Of a stretch of DNA of 64,000 nt, positions 26,690 to 34,780 are shown piece after piece (the stretch's first letter is position 1; each line of letters starts with the position of its first letter). A program made the position numbers and the translations under genes. Source of the stretch: Cellulomonas cellasea (GTDB lineage: Bacteria; Actinomycetota; Actinomycetes; Actinomycetales; Cellulomonadaceae); contig NZ_BJLR01000001.1 in NCBI RefSeq assembly GCF_006538745.1, positions 186,001 through 250,000 of the forward strand. The letters are read 5' to 3'. The notes beneath the pieces are model-generated. The model was not told the origin of the DNA. It did not search any database and saw only the letters and a program-made list of their open reading frames with translations.

Positions 26690-28272
26690 CGCGGTTCCCG
26701 GAAGACGGCCGCCGTCGCGTCGGACACGAGGCGCAGGCCCGGCACGATCGTCGGCGTGGTGATCGCGACCTGGACCTGGTCCGGGCCGACGCTGACCGAC
26801 GCGCGGCTGCGCCACGGGCCGCTGAGCTCGCCGAGCGCGTCCGCGCGTGCGGCGTCGACCGACGCCTGGTCGTAGGCCTCGGCGATCCCGATGGTGCGGG
26901 CGCCCTCCTGCGCGGCGTTGCGCGCGAGCAGGAACCCGGCGCCCCAGCCGAGGCACTGCGCGGCGACGAGGAACAGCAGCAGGCCGATCCCGAACGCGAC
27001 GGGCAGCTCGACGACGGACTGCCCGCTGTCGGAGCCCTTGCGCCCGCGACCGCGCCGGCCGCGCCGCTTCTCGGTGGGTGCGGCGACGCCGTCCGCCGGC
27101 CCGGCGGCGACGAGCTCGCCCTCGGACCCGCGCTCGACGGTGCCGCGCTCGAGCAGCGCCGCGACCTTGGCCGCCGCGGCGTGCGCGGGCGTCGAGGCCG
27201 ACAGGATCGACGCGGTGTTCATCGCGGACTCGAAGACCGAGCCGCCGTCGGGGATGACGAGCGACACCGGCGCGTCGACGATGCGGTTCGCGAGCGACTC
27301 CTGCACCTCGCTGCGGTTCGACCGGCGGTTCAGCACCACGTCGACCTCGGACGGGTTGCGGACCGCGAGGCGCTCCCACATCGCGATCGAGCGGCGCGCC
27401 GCACGCAGGGCCGGCAGGTCCGGCGTCGCGACGAGCAGCGCGACGTCGGCGTACTCCAGCACGAGCGCCGTCGCGTCGTCGAGGCGCGAGCCGACGTCGA
27501 TCACGGACACGTCGAACTGGTAGCGCAGCGCGTTGACGAGCGCGCGCGCCGCCTCGGCGGTCATCTCCTCGGCGCGCTCCCCCTCGTTCGGCGCGGGGAG
27601 CAGCCGCAGGCCGCCCTCGATGTCGTACGACGTCTCGCGCAGGACGCGCCCCGACATCTCGCTCGCGATGTCCACGAGGTCGACGACCGAGCGGCGCGTG
27701 TGCACCCCGGCGTACGCGGCGAGGTCGCCGGACTGCAGGTCGAAGTCGATGACCGAGACGGTGCGCGCGCCGGTCAGCCCCTGGGCCACGAGCAGCGCGA
27801 CCGTCGACGCGCCGACCCCGCCCTTGGCACCGGCGACGGCGACGACCCGGCCGCCGCGGCCCCCGCTGAGCTCGGACGAGACCGCGGTGCGCGCGGCGGC
27901 GGACCACTGCGCGACGGCCTCGAGGCGCGCGACGATCTCGGGCAGGCTCGACGACTCCGAGATGACGGACCGCGCCCCCGACTCCATCGCGGCGGCGAAC
28001 TGCTCGGGTCCGGCGCTCTCGACGAGCAGGACCACGCCGACCAGCGGGTTCGAGGCGCCGACGGCACGGGCGACGGCGTGGCCGCGGCCACCGTCGAGCC
28101 CCTCGTCGACGAGGACGACGTCGATGCCGGAGATGCGCGCGAGCGTGTCCTCGACGCCGTCGCCGTCGGCCGCGACGTGCGCGAGCCGGAGGTTCTCGGC
28201 CTCGGCCAGCATGTGGCCGACGCGCTGGCGGGTGCGCTCGCTCGCCGTGGCGAGCAGGATCTCGATGGCCAT
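26686..28272 (-). CDS. TadZ/CpaE ATPase fused to a TadE-like pseudopilin
   Basis: A 528-residue fusion. Residues 1-125 form a receiver-like domain without the phosphorylation pocket. Residues 140-375 form a ParA/MinD-type ATPase: AVAGAKGGVGAST (146-157; signature Lys150, the second P-loop Lys replaced by Ala155 as in other TadZ), VIDFDLQSGDLA and DVSVIDVGSRLD. A basic linker (KRRGRRGRGRKGSDSG, 402-417) leads to QSVVELPVAFGIGLLLFLVAAQ (418-439) and a 90-residue extracytoplasmic TadE-like tail. G417 followed by Glu422 at +5 is a typical prepilin-peptidase site, so cleavage could free the pseudopilin from the ATPase. TadZ and TadE are normally separate proteins. No stop or start codon lies in the linker that would suggest two genes. 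Confidence 0.88.
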   Translation of the reverse strand: MAIEILLATASERTRQRVGHMLAEAENLRLAHVAADGDGVEDTLARISGIDVVLVDEGLDGGRGHAVARAVGASNPLVGVVLLVESAGPEQFAAAMESGARSVISESSSLPEIVARLEAVAQWSAAARTAVSSELSGGRGGRVVAVAGAKGGVGASTVALLVAQGLTGARTVSVIDFDLQSGDLAAYAGVHTRRSVVDLVDIASEMSGRVLRETSYDIEGGLRLLPAPNEGERAEEMTAEAARALVNALRYQFDVSVIDVGSRLDDATALVLEYADVALLVATPDLPALRAARRSIAMWERLAVRNPSEVDVVLNRRSNRSEVQESLANRIVDAPVSLVIPDGGSVFESAMNTASILSASTPAHAAAAKVAALLERGTVERGSEGELVAAGPADGVAAPTEKRRGRRGRGRKGSDSGQSVVELPVAFGIGLLLFLVAAQCLGWGAGFLLARNAAQEGARTIGIAEAYDQASVDAARADALGELSGPWRSRASVSVGPDQVQVAITTPTIVPGLRLVSDATAAVFREPR

Positions 28273-28979
28273 CAGCCCTGCGCCCCCTGCCCGAGGAAGA
28301 CCTTGTCGGCCGGCGCGAGGTCCTGGTCGTCGCCGTCGCCGCGCAGCGCGAGGCGCAGCTTCACGGAGAAGCTCTCGATGTAGGCCAGACGCAGCGCGTC
28401 CGCCGACGTGAGCGCGAACGTCACGGGCACCCCCTGGGTCGACTCGAAGTTGCCGGAGGCGTCGGAGCCCTCGACGTCGGTCGGCAGGCCGACCTCGAGG
28501 ACGAGCGCGTTGGACACCCAGATCTCGGAGCGCGAGGGCGTCGTCTCGTCGCCCTCGACCGTCGCGATGATGTCGACGTGGTTGCCGGACGCGACCTTGC
28601 CCGCGACGCCGGTCTCGGCGTCGACGACGATCGCGACCTCGCGGTACCCGGGCTGGACGCCGGGCCGCGGCACGAGCATCCCCTCCTGGAGCGTCGAGCC
28701 CTCGGTGTAGGCGGTCGCGGCGACGAGGCCCACGACGTCGGTCGTGGAGCGCAGGGCGGTCTCGGGCACCCAGCGCTCGGGGACCTCGACCGTGGTGACC
28801 ATGTCCTCCTCGATCGGCTCGAGGGCGTCGACGTCGCGGGTGAACTGCACGACGGCGGTCATGGGGCCGACCTTCGAGCTGACGTCACCGAGGTAGACGA
28901 GCACCGCGAAGAACACGACGATCGCCCCGATCGAGGTGATCACGAGCAGCAGTGCGCCGCGGCGCTGGCGGGGGTTCAC
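28272..28979 (-). CDS. CpaB/RcpC-like Flp pilus assembly protein
   Basis: A 235-residue protein with one N-terminal helix (GALLLVITSIGAIVVFFAVLVYL) and a SAF-type domain (about 50-115; VVQFTRDVDALEPIEEDMVTTVEVP...GLVAATAYTEGSTLQEGMLV) followed by the RcpC-type beta region (VASGNHVDIIATVEG, FALTSADALRLAYIESFSVKLRLALRG). In Gram-negative bacteria CpaB/RcpC helps the pilus cross the wall; in Gram-positive relatives it is kept without the secretin. GTG start in a GTGA overlap with the preceding gene, and 1-bp overlap with the TadZ fusion. Confidence 0.85.
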   Translation of the reverse strand: MNPRQRRGALLLVITSIGAIVVFFAVLVYLGDVSSKVGPMTAVVQFTRDVDALEPIEEDMVTTVEVPERWVPETALRSTTDVVGLVAATAYTEGSTLQEGMLVPRPGVQPGYREVAIVVDAETGVAGKVASGNHVDIIATVEGDETTPSRSEIWVSNALVLEVGLPTDVEGSDASGNFESTQGVPVTFALTSADALRLAYIESFSVKLRLALRGDGDDQDLAPADKVFLGQGAQG

Positions 28980-29770
28980 GCGTGTCCTCCTGGGGTGAGG
29001 GCGGGGGTGGCGACGGCGCTGGTGGCGGGCGCGTCGAGCGGGAGCTGGCAGAACACGCAGCGCGCGCCGTGCCCGGGCCGCGTGCAGGACCGGCACGTGG
29101 GCAGGGTGCGCACGTGCGCCGGCGACGTGACCGTGGCGACGATGTCGTCGATCCACCCGTCGACCGCGGTGACCTCGACCCAGCGGGCGGAGCGCCAGGG
29201 CGCGGCGGCGAGGCCGGACGGCAGGTCGATGCGGTTCTCGGGGAGGGTCGACTCGTCGAAGCCGCGCCACGTCGTGGCCGAGCGCGCGACGGCGGCGATG
29301 CCGGTGAGGCCCGGGAGCTCGCGCGCGGGGGTCACGGTCCCGGCGGTGAGGTCGACGAGGAAGCGGGTCGACGGCCACAGGCTCGCGACGTGCTGGCCGA
29401 AGCTCGGCGTGGGCCGCTCGAGCTTGCCGACGGACGAGACGAGCGCGTACGTGCGCATCACCCGGGCCGAGGCGTCGACGACCGCGCCGACGAGACCGAG
29501 GTTCTCGTCCGCGAGGAGCTCGAGGCCCGCGGCGACGACGAAGACGGCGGTCGGCGGCAGGTCGAGGCGCAGCAGGCCGATGTCCTCGCGGCCGTACAGG
29601 AGCCGTGCGGCGCGCGCCTCGGCCCAGCCGACGGCGTCGACCGCGACGAGGACGACGGGCGCCTGAGGCGGCAGCTCGGCGACCGCGTCGACGAGCGCGC
29701 GGCGGTCGGGAGCGACAGCGCGCAGCCCGTCCGGCACGCTCGCGCGGTCGGCGATCACGATCACAGGCAC
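28976..29770 (-). CDS. Zinc-ribbon protein, first gene of the Tad operon
   Basis: A 264-residue soluble protein not matched to a named family. Residues 1-95 look like an alpha/beta domain (VPVIVIADRASVPDGL, APVVLVAVDAVGW), the middle part is mixed, and the C-terminus has a four-cysteine zinc ribbon CRSC-x8-CVFC (CRSCTRPGHGARCVFCQLPL). The GTG at 29770 was chosen because GGAGAGGA lies 7-9 bp upstream; an ATG at 29821 would add 17 residues without a ribosome site. The GTGA overlap with the cpaB-like gene shows it is part of the pilus operon. The zinc ribbon suggests a protein or nucleic acid contact, perhaps regulation; function unknown. Confidence 0.75.
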   Translation of the reverse strand: MPVIVIADRASVPDGLRAVAPDRRALVDAVAELPPQAPVVLVAVDAVGWAEARAARLLYGREDIGLLRLDLPPTAVFVVAAGLELLADENLGLVGAVVDASARVMRTYALVSSVGKLERPTPSFGQHVASLWPSTRFLVDLTAGTVTPARELPGLTGIAAVARSATTWRGFDESTLPENRIDLPSGLAAAPWRSARWVEVTAVDGWIDDIVATVTSPAHVRTLPTCRSCTRPGHGARCVFCQLPLDAPATSAVATPALTPGGHA

Positions 29771-29905
29771 GGCGAGGTCCTCTCCACTCCCAGGGGACGC
29801 CCGGCCAGGACCCCCGTCCATGTCGGCGCGGCCCGAACGTTAACATCGACCACCTGGCCGGTTTTGACCGATTCCGGGTGAACTTCAGCGAACGGGTGAC
29901 GGCGC
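29771..29905. promoter_or_regulatory. Divergent promoter region of the Tad operon and DUF192 gene
   Basis: This 135-bp region separates the divergent Tad operon and DUF192 gene and contains the most AT-rich stretch nearby (29838-29895, including CGTTAACATCGA and GGTTTTGACC). TTGACC at 29864-29869 could be a -35 for the DUF192 gene and GTTAAC a -10-like element on the minus strand; both are weak. Confidence 0.35.
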
Positions 29906-30262
29906 GTGCATTCATATCAGTTGATGGTGGACGGCCGCGAGGTCGCACACGTGCTGATCGCCGACACCTACTGGACGCGGCTGCGGGGCATGCTCGGTCG
30001 GCGACCGCTGCCGCCCGCCCTCCTCCTGCGCCCCTCGGGCTCGGTGCACGGCATGGGCATGCGCGAGCCGCTCGACGTCGCGATGCTCGCGCCCGACGGC
30101 ACCGTCCTCAGCACCCGGGTGCTGCGCCCGCTCGGGCTCGTCGGCGCCCCGCGGGGCACGCGCGACGTCCTCGAGGCCCCCGTCGGCAGCTTCGCGCGGT
30201 GGGGCCTGCGCGAGGGCAGCGCGGTCACCGTCGACGACGCCGGGGCACGCGCCGGCGGCTGA
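29906..30262 (+). CDS. DUF192 family protein
   Basis: A 118-residue protein of the DUF192 family (conserved points: WTRLRGMLGRRPLPPALLLRPSGSVHGMGMREPLDVAML and TRVLRP...VLEAPVGSFARWGLREG). Structures of this family show a small beta-barrel; function is unknown. A signal peptide, found in many relatives, is not present. GTG at 29906 is the track start and gives MHSYQLMVDGREV; the internal ATG at 29924 is possible. DUF192 genes are often found beside Tad pilus genes in actinobacteria, as here. Confidence 0.82.
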   Translation: MHSYQLMVDGREVAHVLIADTYWTRLRGMLGRRPLPPALLLRPSGSVHGMGMREPLDVAMLAPDGTVLSTRVLRPLGLVGAPRGTRDVLEAPVGSFARWGLREGSAVTVDDAGARAGG

Positions 30263-30281
30263 CCCGCAGGGCTGCGGGGAG

Positions 30282-30302
30282 GGGCGGCCGGACCGGCCGC
30301 CC
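30282..30302. terminator. Hairpin between convergent DUF192 and DUF3817 genes
   Basis: GGGCGGCC (30282-30289) pairs with GGCCGCCC (30295-30302) around a 5-nt loop, between two convergent gene ends. Compact GC stem without T-tract. Confidence 0.6.
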
Positions 30303-30313
30303 GGGTGAACCGG

Positions 30314-30700
30314 TCAGCGCGCGGCGTCGATGCGCTCGCGCGCCTCGGCGTGCACGCGCCGCTCGACCACGAACGACATCACGGGCACGACGCCGGCGAG
30401 CACGAGGCTCACGAGACGGCCGAACGACCACCGCATCGCGGACCACAGGCCGAGCACCGTCACGAGGTAGACCACGTAGATCCAGCCGTGCGCGAACGGC
30501 ACCCAGCCGATCCAGCGCAGGACGTCGTCGCCGACCCCGACGACGTACTTGAGCAGCATCTCCACCGTCAGGACCAGCAGCATCACGCCCGTGACCCACG
30601 CCATGACCCGGTAGCGGCGCAGCGACCCGTCGGCCTTGTCCGCCCAGGCACGCGCGGCCGGCGTCGGCACGGGGGTGGTGGTCGGACGGGTCTCGCTCAC
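30314..30700 (-). CDS. DUF3817 membrane protein
   Basis: A 128-residue protein with three transmembrane helices (VMAWVTGVMLLVLTVEMLL, GWIYVVYLVTVLGLWSAM, LVSLVLAGVVPVMSFVVERRV) and the DUF3817 hallmarks: RRYRVMAWVTGVML, WVPFAHGWIYVVYL and VPVMSFVVERRV. This family is widespread in actinobacteria as a small integral membrane protein of unknown function. The hydrophilic N-terminus (residues 1-28) is Thr/Pro/Ala-rich. Confidence 0.88.
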   Translation of the reverse strand: MSETRPTTTPVPTPAARAWADKADGSLRRYRVMAWVTGVMLLVLTVEMLLKYVVGVGDDVLRWIGWVPFAHGWIYVVYLVTVLGLWSAMRWSFGRLVSLVLAGVVPVMSFVVERRVHAEARERIDAAR

Positions 30701-30868
30701 GGTGCGGGGTCCTCTCTCGGGGGTCGGGGACCATCGTCGCTCATCCGGCGCAGCGCCGGGGTGTGGCGCCGCTCACGGTGCGTGCCCCCGCCACGCACGG
30801 ACGCTCCGCCCGGCGGCCGCCACGGGTGAAAATCCGTGCGGGCGCGTCGGTGGTGACGCCTACCGTGG

Positions 30869-32767
30869 GTGACCGTGCGCACCCTCCCCCTGCCGGATCC
30901 CGGCTCCCCTCCCCTGAGCTCCCCGCGGGCGCTGCTCGGGTGGCAGGCACGCCGTCAGCTGCCCCTGCTGCTCGGCGCCGTGGCCGTCGGGGTCGTCGGC
31001 AACCTCGCGGCCGCCGCGATGCCGTACCTGCTCGGTCGGATCATCGACGGCGGGCTCGCCGCGGGGCTCTCCACCGAGCTCTGGACCGGGTGCGCGGCGC
31101 TCGCCGCGGTCGGCCTCGTCCAGGTCCTCGGCAACATGTGGGGCCACCGCCTCGACGTCGAGAACTGGCTCCGTGCGGCCTTCACGACGTCCCAGCTGGT
31201 GGGACACCACATCACCCGGACGGGCGATGCCGTGACCGCGGAGCTGCCGACCGGCGAGGTGGTCTCGACCGTCGCCTCCGACGCGCTGCGCCTCGGCGAG
31301 GTCTACGCGATCGCCGCGCGCTTCGTCGGCGGCCTCGTCGCCTACGTCGCGGTCGGCGTCGTGCTCCTGCGCACGTCGCTCGTGCTCGGCCTGCTCGTGC
31401 TGCTGGGCCTGCCCGTCGTCGTCGGCGTGCTCGCGTTCCTGGTCAAGCCGCTCCAGCGCCGCCAGGCCGCGCAGCGCGAGGCCGCGGGCCGCCTGACGAC
31501 GCTCGGCGCCGACACGGTCTCCGGCCTGCGCATCCTGCGCGGGATCGGCGGCGAGGACGTGTTCGCCGGCCGCTACCGCGCGCAGTCCCAGCGGGTGCGG
31601 GCGGCGGGCGTCGAGGTCGCGCGGACCCAGTCGCTGCTCGACGCGCTGCAGACGCTGCTGCCCGGGCTGTTCGTCGCGGCCGTCGTGTGGACCGGCGCGC
31701 GGCTCGCGATCGCGGGCGACATCACCGCAGGTCAGCTCGTCGCGTTCTACGGCTTCGCCGCGTTCCTGACCCAGCCGCTGTGGACCGCGACGGAGGCGAT
31801 GCGCGTCCTGACCCGGGCCGTCGTGGGCTCGCGCAAGATCCTCGCGGTGCTCGCCGTCCCGGAGGCGGGCGGCCGGCCGGCGGTCGCGGCGGGCACGGGT
31901 GCGCGCGGGGCGGCCGCGCCCGGCACGACGCCCGACGCGCGCGCGGAGCTCGTCGACGAGGCGAGCGGCCTCGTCGTACGTCCCGGCGACGTGCTCGCGC
32001 TCGTGAGCGCCGACCCCGACGAGACGGCGCGCGTCGCGACCCGGCTCGGCCGCTTCGGCGGTACCGACGGCGACGCGGCGACCGGCGCGGTGCGCTGGGG
32101 CCGCACGCTGCTCGACGAGCTCCACCTGCGCGAGGTCCGCGACCGGATCGTCGTCGCCGAGTCGACGCCGCACCTGTTCACGGGCGTCCTCGCCGAGGAG
32201 CTCGACGTGCGCGGCACCGCGGACGAGCCGGCGCTGCTCCGGGCCCTGCACGTCGCGGACGCCGCGGACGTGCTCGACTCCCTGCCGGGCGGCCTCGGCG
32301 GCCAGGTCGAGGAGAAGGGCCGCTCGCTGTCGGGCGGGCAGCGTCAGCGCGTCGCGCTCGCGCGCGCTTTGCTCACCGAGGCCGAGGTGCTCGTGCTCGT
32401 CGAGCCGACGAGCGCCGTCGACGCGCACACCGAGGCGCGCATCGCGTCGCGGCTCGTCGAGGCCCGCCGCGGGCGCACCACGGTCGTGGTCACCGCGAGC
32501 CCGCTCGTGCTCGACGTCGTCGACGAGGTCGCGCTCGTCTCCGGCGGGCGCGTCGTCGCCCGGGGGGTCCACCGGGCGCTCATGGACGGGACCGACGACG
32601 CGTCGCGCGCGTACCGCGACGTCGTGTCCCGCTCGACCGCCGAGCCGCCGGCGGGCCCGGCGGCCGCACCCGGCACCGTCGACGGGACGGCCGACGACCT
32701 CGCCGAGGAGCTCGGCGAGACCCTGCGCGTGACGAAGGAGGACGACCGTGAAGCTGCCCGTCGCTGA
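30869..32767 (+). CDS. ABC exporter half-transporter with degenerate ATPase site
   Basis: First subunit (632 residues) of a heterodimeric ABC exporter. Six transmembrane helices lie between about residues 30 and 300. The nucleotide-binding domain (355-590) lacks a Walker A: the expected GxxGxGKST position reads VSADPDETA (379-387). The Q-loop Gln is Glu431 (VVAESTPHLF), the Walker B Asp is replaced (VLVLVEP, Glu512 kept), and the H-switch His is Ser544 (TASPL). Yet the signature LSGGQRQR (487-494) is perfect. It therefore supplies its signature to the ATP bound by the partner and cannot itself bind ATP in the usual way. GTG start; overlaps the second subunit by 20 bp. A Thr/Pro/Ala-rich tail follows. 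Substrate unknown. Confidence 0.9.
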   Translation: MTVRTLPLPDPGSPPLSSPRALLGWQARRQLPLLLGAVAVGVVGNLAAAAMPYLLGRIIDGGLAAGLSTELWTGCAALAAVGLVQVLGNMWGHRLDVENWLRAAFTTSQLVGHHITRTGDAVTAELPTGEVVSTVASDALRLGEVYAIAARFVGGLVAYVAVGVVLLRTSLVLGLLVLLGLPVVVGVLAFLVKPLQRRQAAQREAAGRLTTLGADTVSGLRILRGIGGEDVFAGRYRAQSQRVRAAGVEVARTQSLLDALQTLLPGLFVAAVVWTGARLAIAGDITAGQLVAFYGFAAFLTQPLWTATEAMRVLTRAVVGSRKILAVLAVPEAGGRPAVAAGTGARGAAAPGTTPDARAELVDEASGLVVRPGDVLALVSADPDETARVATRLGRFGGTDGDAATGAVRWGRTLLDELHLREVRDRIVVAESTPHLFTGVLAEELDVRGTADEPALLRALHVADAADVLDSLPGGLGGQVEEKGRSLSGGQRQRVALARALLTEAEVLVLVEPTSAVDAHTEARIASRLVEARRGRTTVVVTASPLVLDVVDEVALVSGGRVVARGVHRALMDGTDDASRAYRDVVSRSTAEPPAGPAAAPGTVDGTADDLAEELGETLRVTKEDDREAARR

Positions 32768-34481
32768 CGCACCCGCGCTGCGTCGCCACACCGGGCTGCT
32801 GCTGCGGCGCCACCGGGGCGGCCTGCTGCTCGTCGTCGTGCTGCACACCCTCGCCGCGGCCGCCGGGCTCGCCGCTCCGTGGCTGCTCGGCGGGCTCGTC
32901 GACGCGGTCGCGCAGGGCACGACGACCGCGCACGTCGACCGCACCGCCGCCGTCCTCGTCGTCGCGGTGCTCGCCCAGACCGTGCTCATCCGGTACGCGC
33001 AGCGCTCCGCGATGGTGCTCGGCGAGGGGGTCTTCGCCGAGCTCCGCGAGGACTTCGTCTCGACGGTCACCCGGCTGCCGCTGTCGACCGTCGAGCGCGC
33101 CGGCACCGGCGACCTCGTCGCACGCACCACGACCGACATCGACCGCGTGCAGTACACCGTGCGCTTCGGCGTGCCCCGGGTGCTCGTCACGGTCGCGACG
33201 ATCACGCTCACCGCGGTCGCGGCGTTCGTGACGCACCCGCTCGTCGCGCTCGGGCTGCTCGCCGGCCTGCCGCTGCTGCTCGGCGTCACGCGCTGGTACC
33301 TGCGCCGGGCCGCCCCTGCGTACCTGCGCGAGTCGGCGTCCTACGCGCGGCTCAACGGGACCATCACGGAGTCCGTCGAGGGCGCCCGGACGATCGACGC
33401 GCTCTCGCTCGGCGCCCGCCGGCGTGCGCGCGTCGACGCGGACCTGCGCGAGGCGTTCGAGGCCGAGCGGCACACCCTGTGGCTGCGCACCATCCTGTTC
33501 CCCGGCGTCGACAGCGCGTTCCTGCTGCCCGTCGTCGCGGTCCTCGTGTGGGGCGCCTACCTGGTGTCGACCGGCTCCGCGACGATCGGCGCGGTCACGA
33601 CGATCACGCTGTACGCGACGCAGGTCATGCACCCGATCGGCGAGCTGATCTTCTGGCTCGACGAGATCCAGGTCGGCGCCACGTCGCTCGCGCGGATCAT
33701 CGGCGTCGCCGCCGTCGAGCCGGACCGCCAGGCCCGCCCGGGCACGCCCGCGGACGAGCACGTCGAGGGCCGCGGCGTGCGGTACGCCTACCGGGCGGGG
33801 CACGACGTGCTGCACGGCGTCGACCTCGACCTCCGGGTCGGCGAGCGGCTCGCCGTCGTGGGGCCGTCGGGCGCCGGGAAGTCGACCCTCGGGCGCATGC
33901 TCGCGGGCATCCACCCGCCCACCGGCGGCACGGTCACGGTCGGCGGCGTCCCCCTCGTCGACCTCCCGCTCGACGAGCTGCGCGGGCACGTCGCCCTCGT
34001 CACGCAGGAGCACCACGTCTTCGTCGGGACGGTCGCCGAGAACCTCCGCCTCGCCGACGACACCGCGACCGACGAGCAGCTCGAGCGCGCGCTGCGGGCC
34101 GTGGACGCGTGGGACTGGGTCGCAGCGCTCCCCGAGGGGCTCTCGACCGCGGTGGGCTCGGGTGGCACGGTGCTGACGCCGGCGCAGGCGCAGCAGGTCG
34201 CGCTCGCCCGCCTCGTGCTGCTCGACCCGCACACGCTCGTGCTCGACGAGGCCACGAGCCTGCTCGACCCGCGCGCGGCCCGGCACCTCGAGCGCTCGCT
34301 CTCCGCGGTGCTCGAGGGGCGCACGGTCGTCGCGATCGCGCACCGGCTGCACACCGCGCACGACGCGGACCGGGTCGCGGTGGTCGACGCGGGCCGGATC
34401 ACGGAGATCGGCTCGCACGACGAGCTCGTCGAGGCCGGCGGCGACTACGCCGCGCTGTGGCACTCCTGGCAGCGCGACTGA
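32748..34481 (+). CDS. ABC exporter half-transporter with degenerate signature motif
   Basis: Second subunit (577 residues). Six transmembrane helices (about 25-315) precede a nucleotide-binding domain with a perfect Walker A GPSGAGKST (372-380), Gln420, Walker B LVLDE (497-501) and H-switch His532 (AHRLHT). Its signature, however, reads LTPAQAQQ (476-483) rather than LSGGQxQ. Together with the first subunit this leaves one full site (Walker A here, LSGGQ there) and one dead site. GTG start at 32748 has AAGGAGGAC just upstream. A strong hairpin ends the operon. Known heterodimeric exporters of this class move drugs, lipids or peptides; no clue to the substrate here. Confidence 0.93.
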   Translation: MKLPVADAPALRRHTGLLLRRHRGGLLLVVVLHTLAAAAGLAAPWLLGGLVDAVAQGTTTAHVDRTAAVLVVAVLAQTVLIRYAQRSAMVLGEGVFAELREDFVSTVTRLPLSTVERAGTGDLVARTTTDIDRVQYTVRFGVPRVLVTVATITLTAVAAFVTHPLVALGLLAGLPLLLGVTRWYLRRAAPAYLRESASYARLNGTITESVEGARTIDALSLGARRRARVDADLREAFEAERHTLWLRTILFPGVDSAFLLPVVAVLVWGAYLVSTGSATIGAVTTITLYATQVMHPIGELIFWLDEIQVGATSLARIIGVAAVEPDRQARPGTPADEHVEGRGVRYAYRAGHDVLHGVDLDLRVGERLAVVGPSGAGKSTLGRMLAGIHPPTGGTVTVGGVPLVDLPLDELRGHVALVTQEHHVFVGTVAENLRLADDTATDEQLERALRAVDAWDWVAALPEGLSTAVGSGGTVLTPAQAQQVALARLVLLDPHTLVLDEATSLLDPRAARHLERSLSAVLEGRTVVAIAHRLHTAHDADRVAVVDAGRITEIGSHDELVEAGGDYAALWHSWQRD

Positions 34482-34511
34482 CAGGGCGGCTAACAGGGCG
34501 TCCGACGACGC

Positions 34512-34544
34512 AGGGCGGGTGGCCGACGCACGGCCACCCGCCCT
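34512..34544 (+). terminator. Terminator hairpin after the ABC exporter
   Basis: A perfect 13-bp stem AGGGCGGGTGGCC (34512-34524) with its complement at 34532-34544 and a 7-nt loop, 30 bp after the stop codon. Confidence 0.82.
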
Positions 34545-34566
34545 CTCGCGCGAGGGTGCCGCTACC

Positions 34567-34712
34567 GGCTGGGCGGCGCGGACGGGTGGGCGGCGCGGTC
34601 CGCTGGGCGGCGTGTCCGGCTGGGCGGCGCGGCCGGCTGGGCGGCGTGGCCGGCTGGGCGGCGTGGGCGCCTGGGCGGCGTGGCCGCCTGGGCGGTGTGG
34701 CCGTCCGGGCGC
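34567..34712. repeat. 17-bp minisatellite
   Basis: The motif TGGGCGGCG recurs with an exact 17-bp period: TGGGCGG starts at 34570, 34587, 34604, 34621, 34638, 34655, 34672 and 34689, with a decayed ninth copy near 34706. A typical unit is GGCTGGGCGGCGTGGCC. The period is not a multiple of three, so the open frames that cross it are not coding. It lies between the ABC exporter terminator and the convergent GNAT gene; the rest of 34482-34780 holds no gene. Confidence 0.92.
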
Positions 34713-34780
34713 GACGGACGGCGCCCCCGGGTCGCGGTCACGCCTCCGCCCACCCGCGGCCGCGGGCGCGCCGTGCCGCG

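Noticed and set aside
26686-28272. TadZ-TadE fusion as two genes joined by a sequencing frameshift
   Set aside because: The frame is continuous, no start codon lies in the linker, and the domain junction carries a well-formed prepilin site; a true fusion is simpler. Resequencing would still be wise.
34567-34712. Possible CRISPR array
   Set aside because: Units are contiguous 17-bp repeats without spacers and there are no cas genes nearby; it is a minisatellite.
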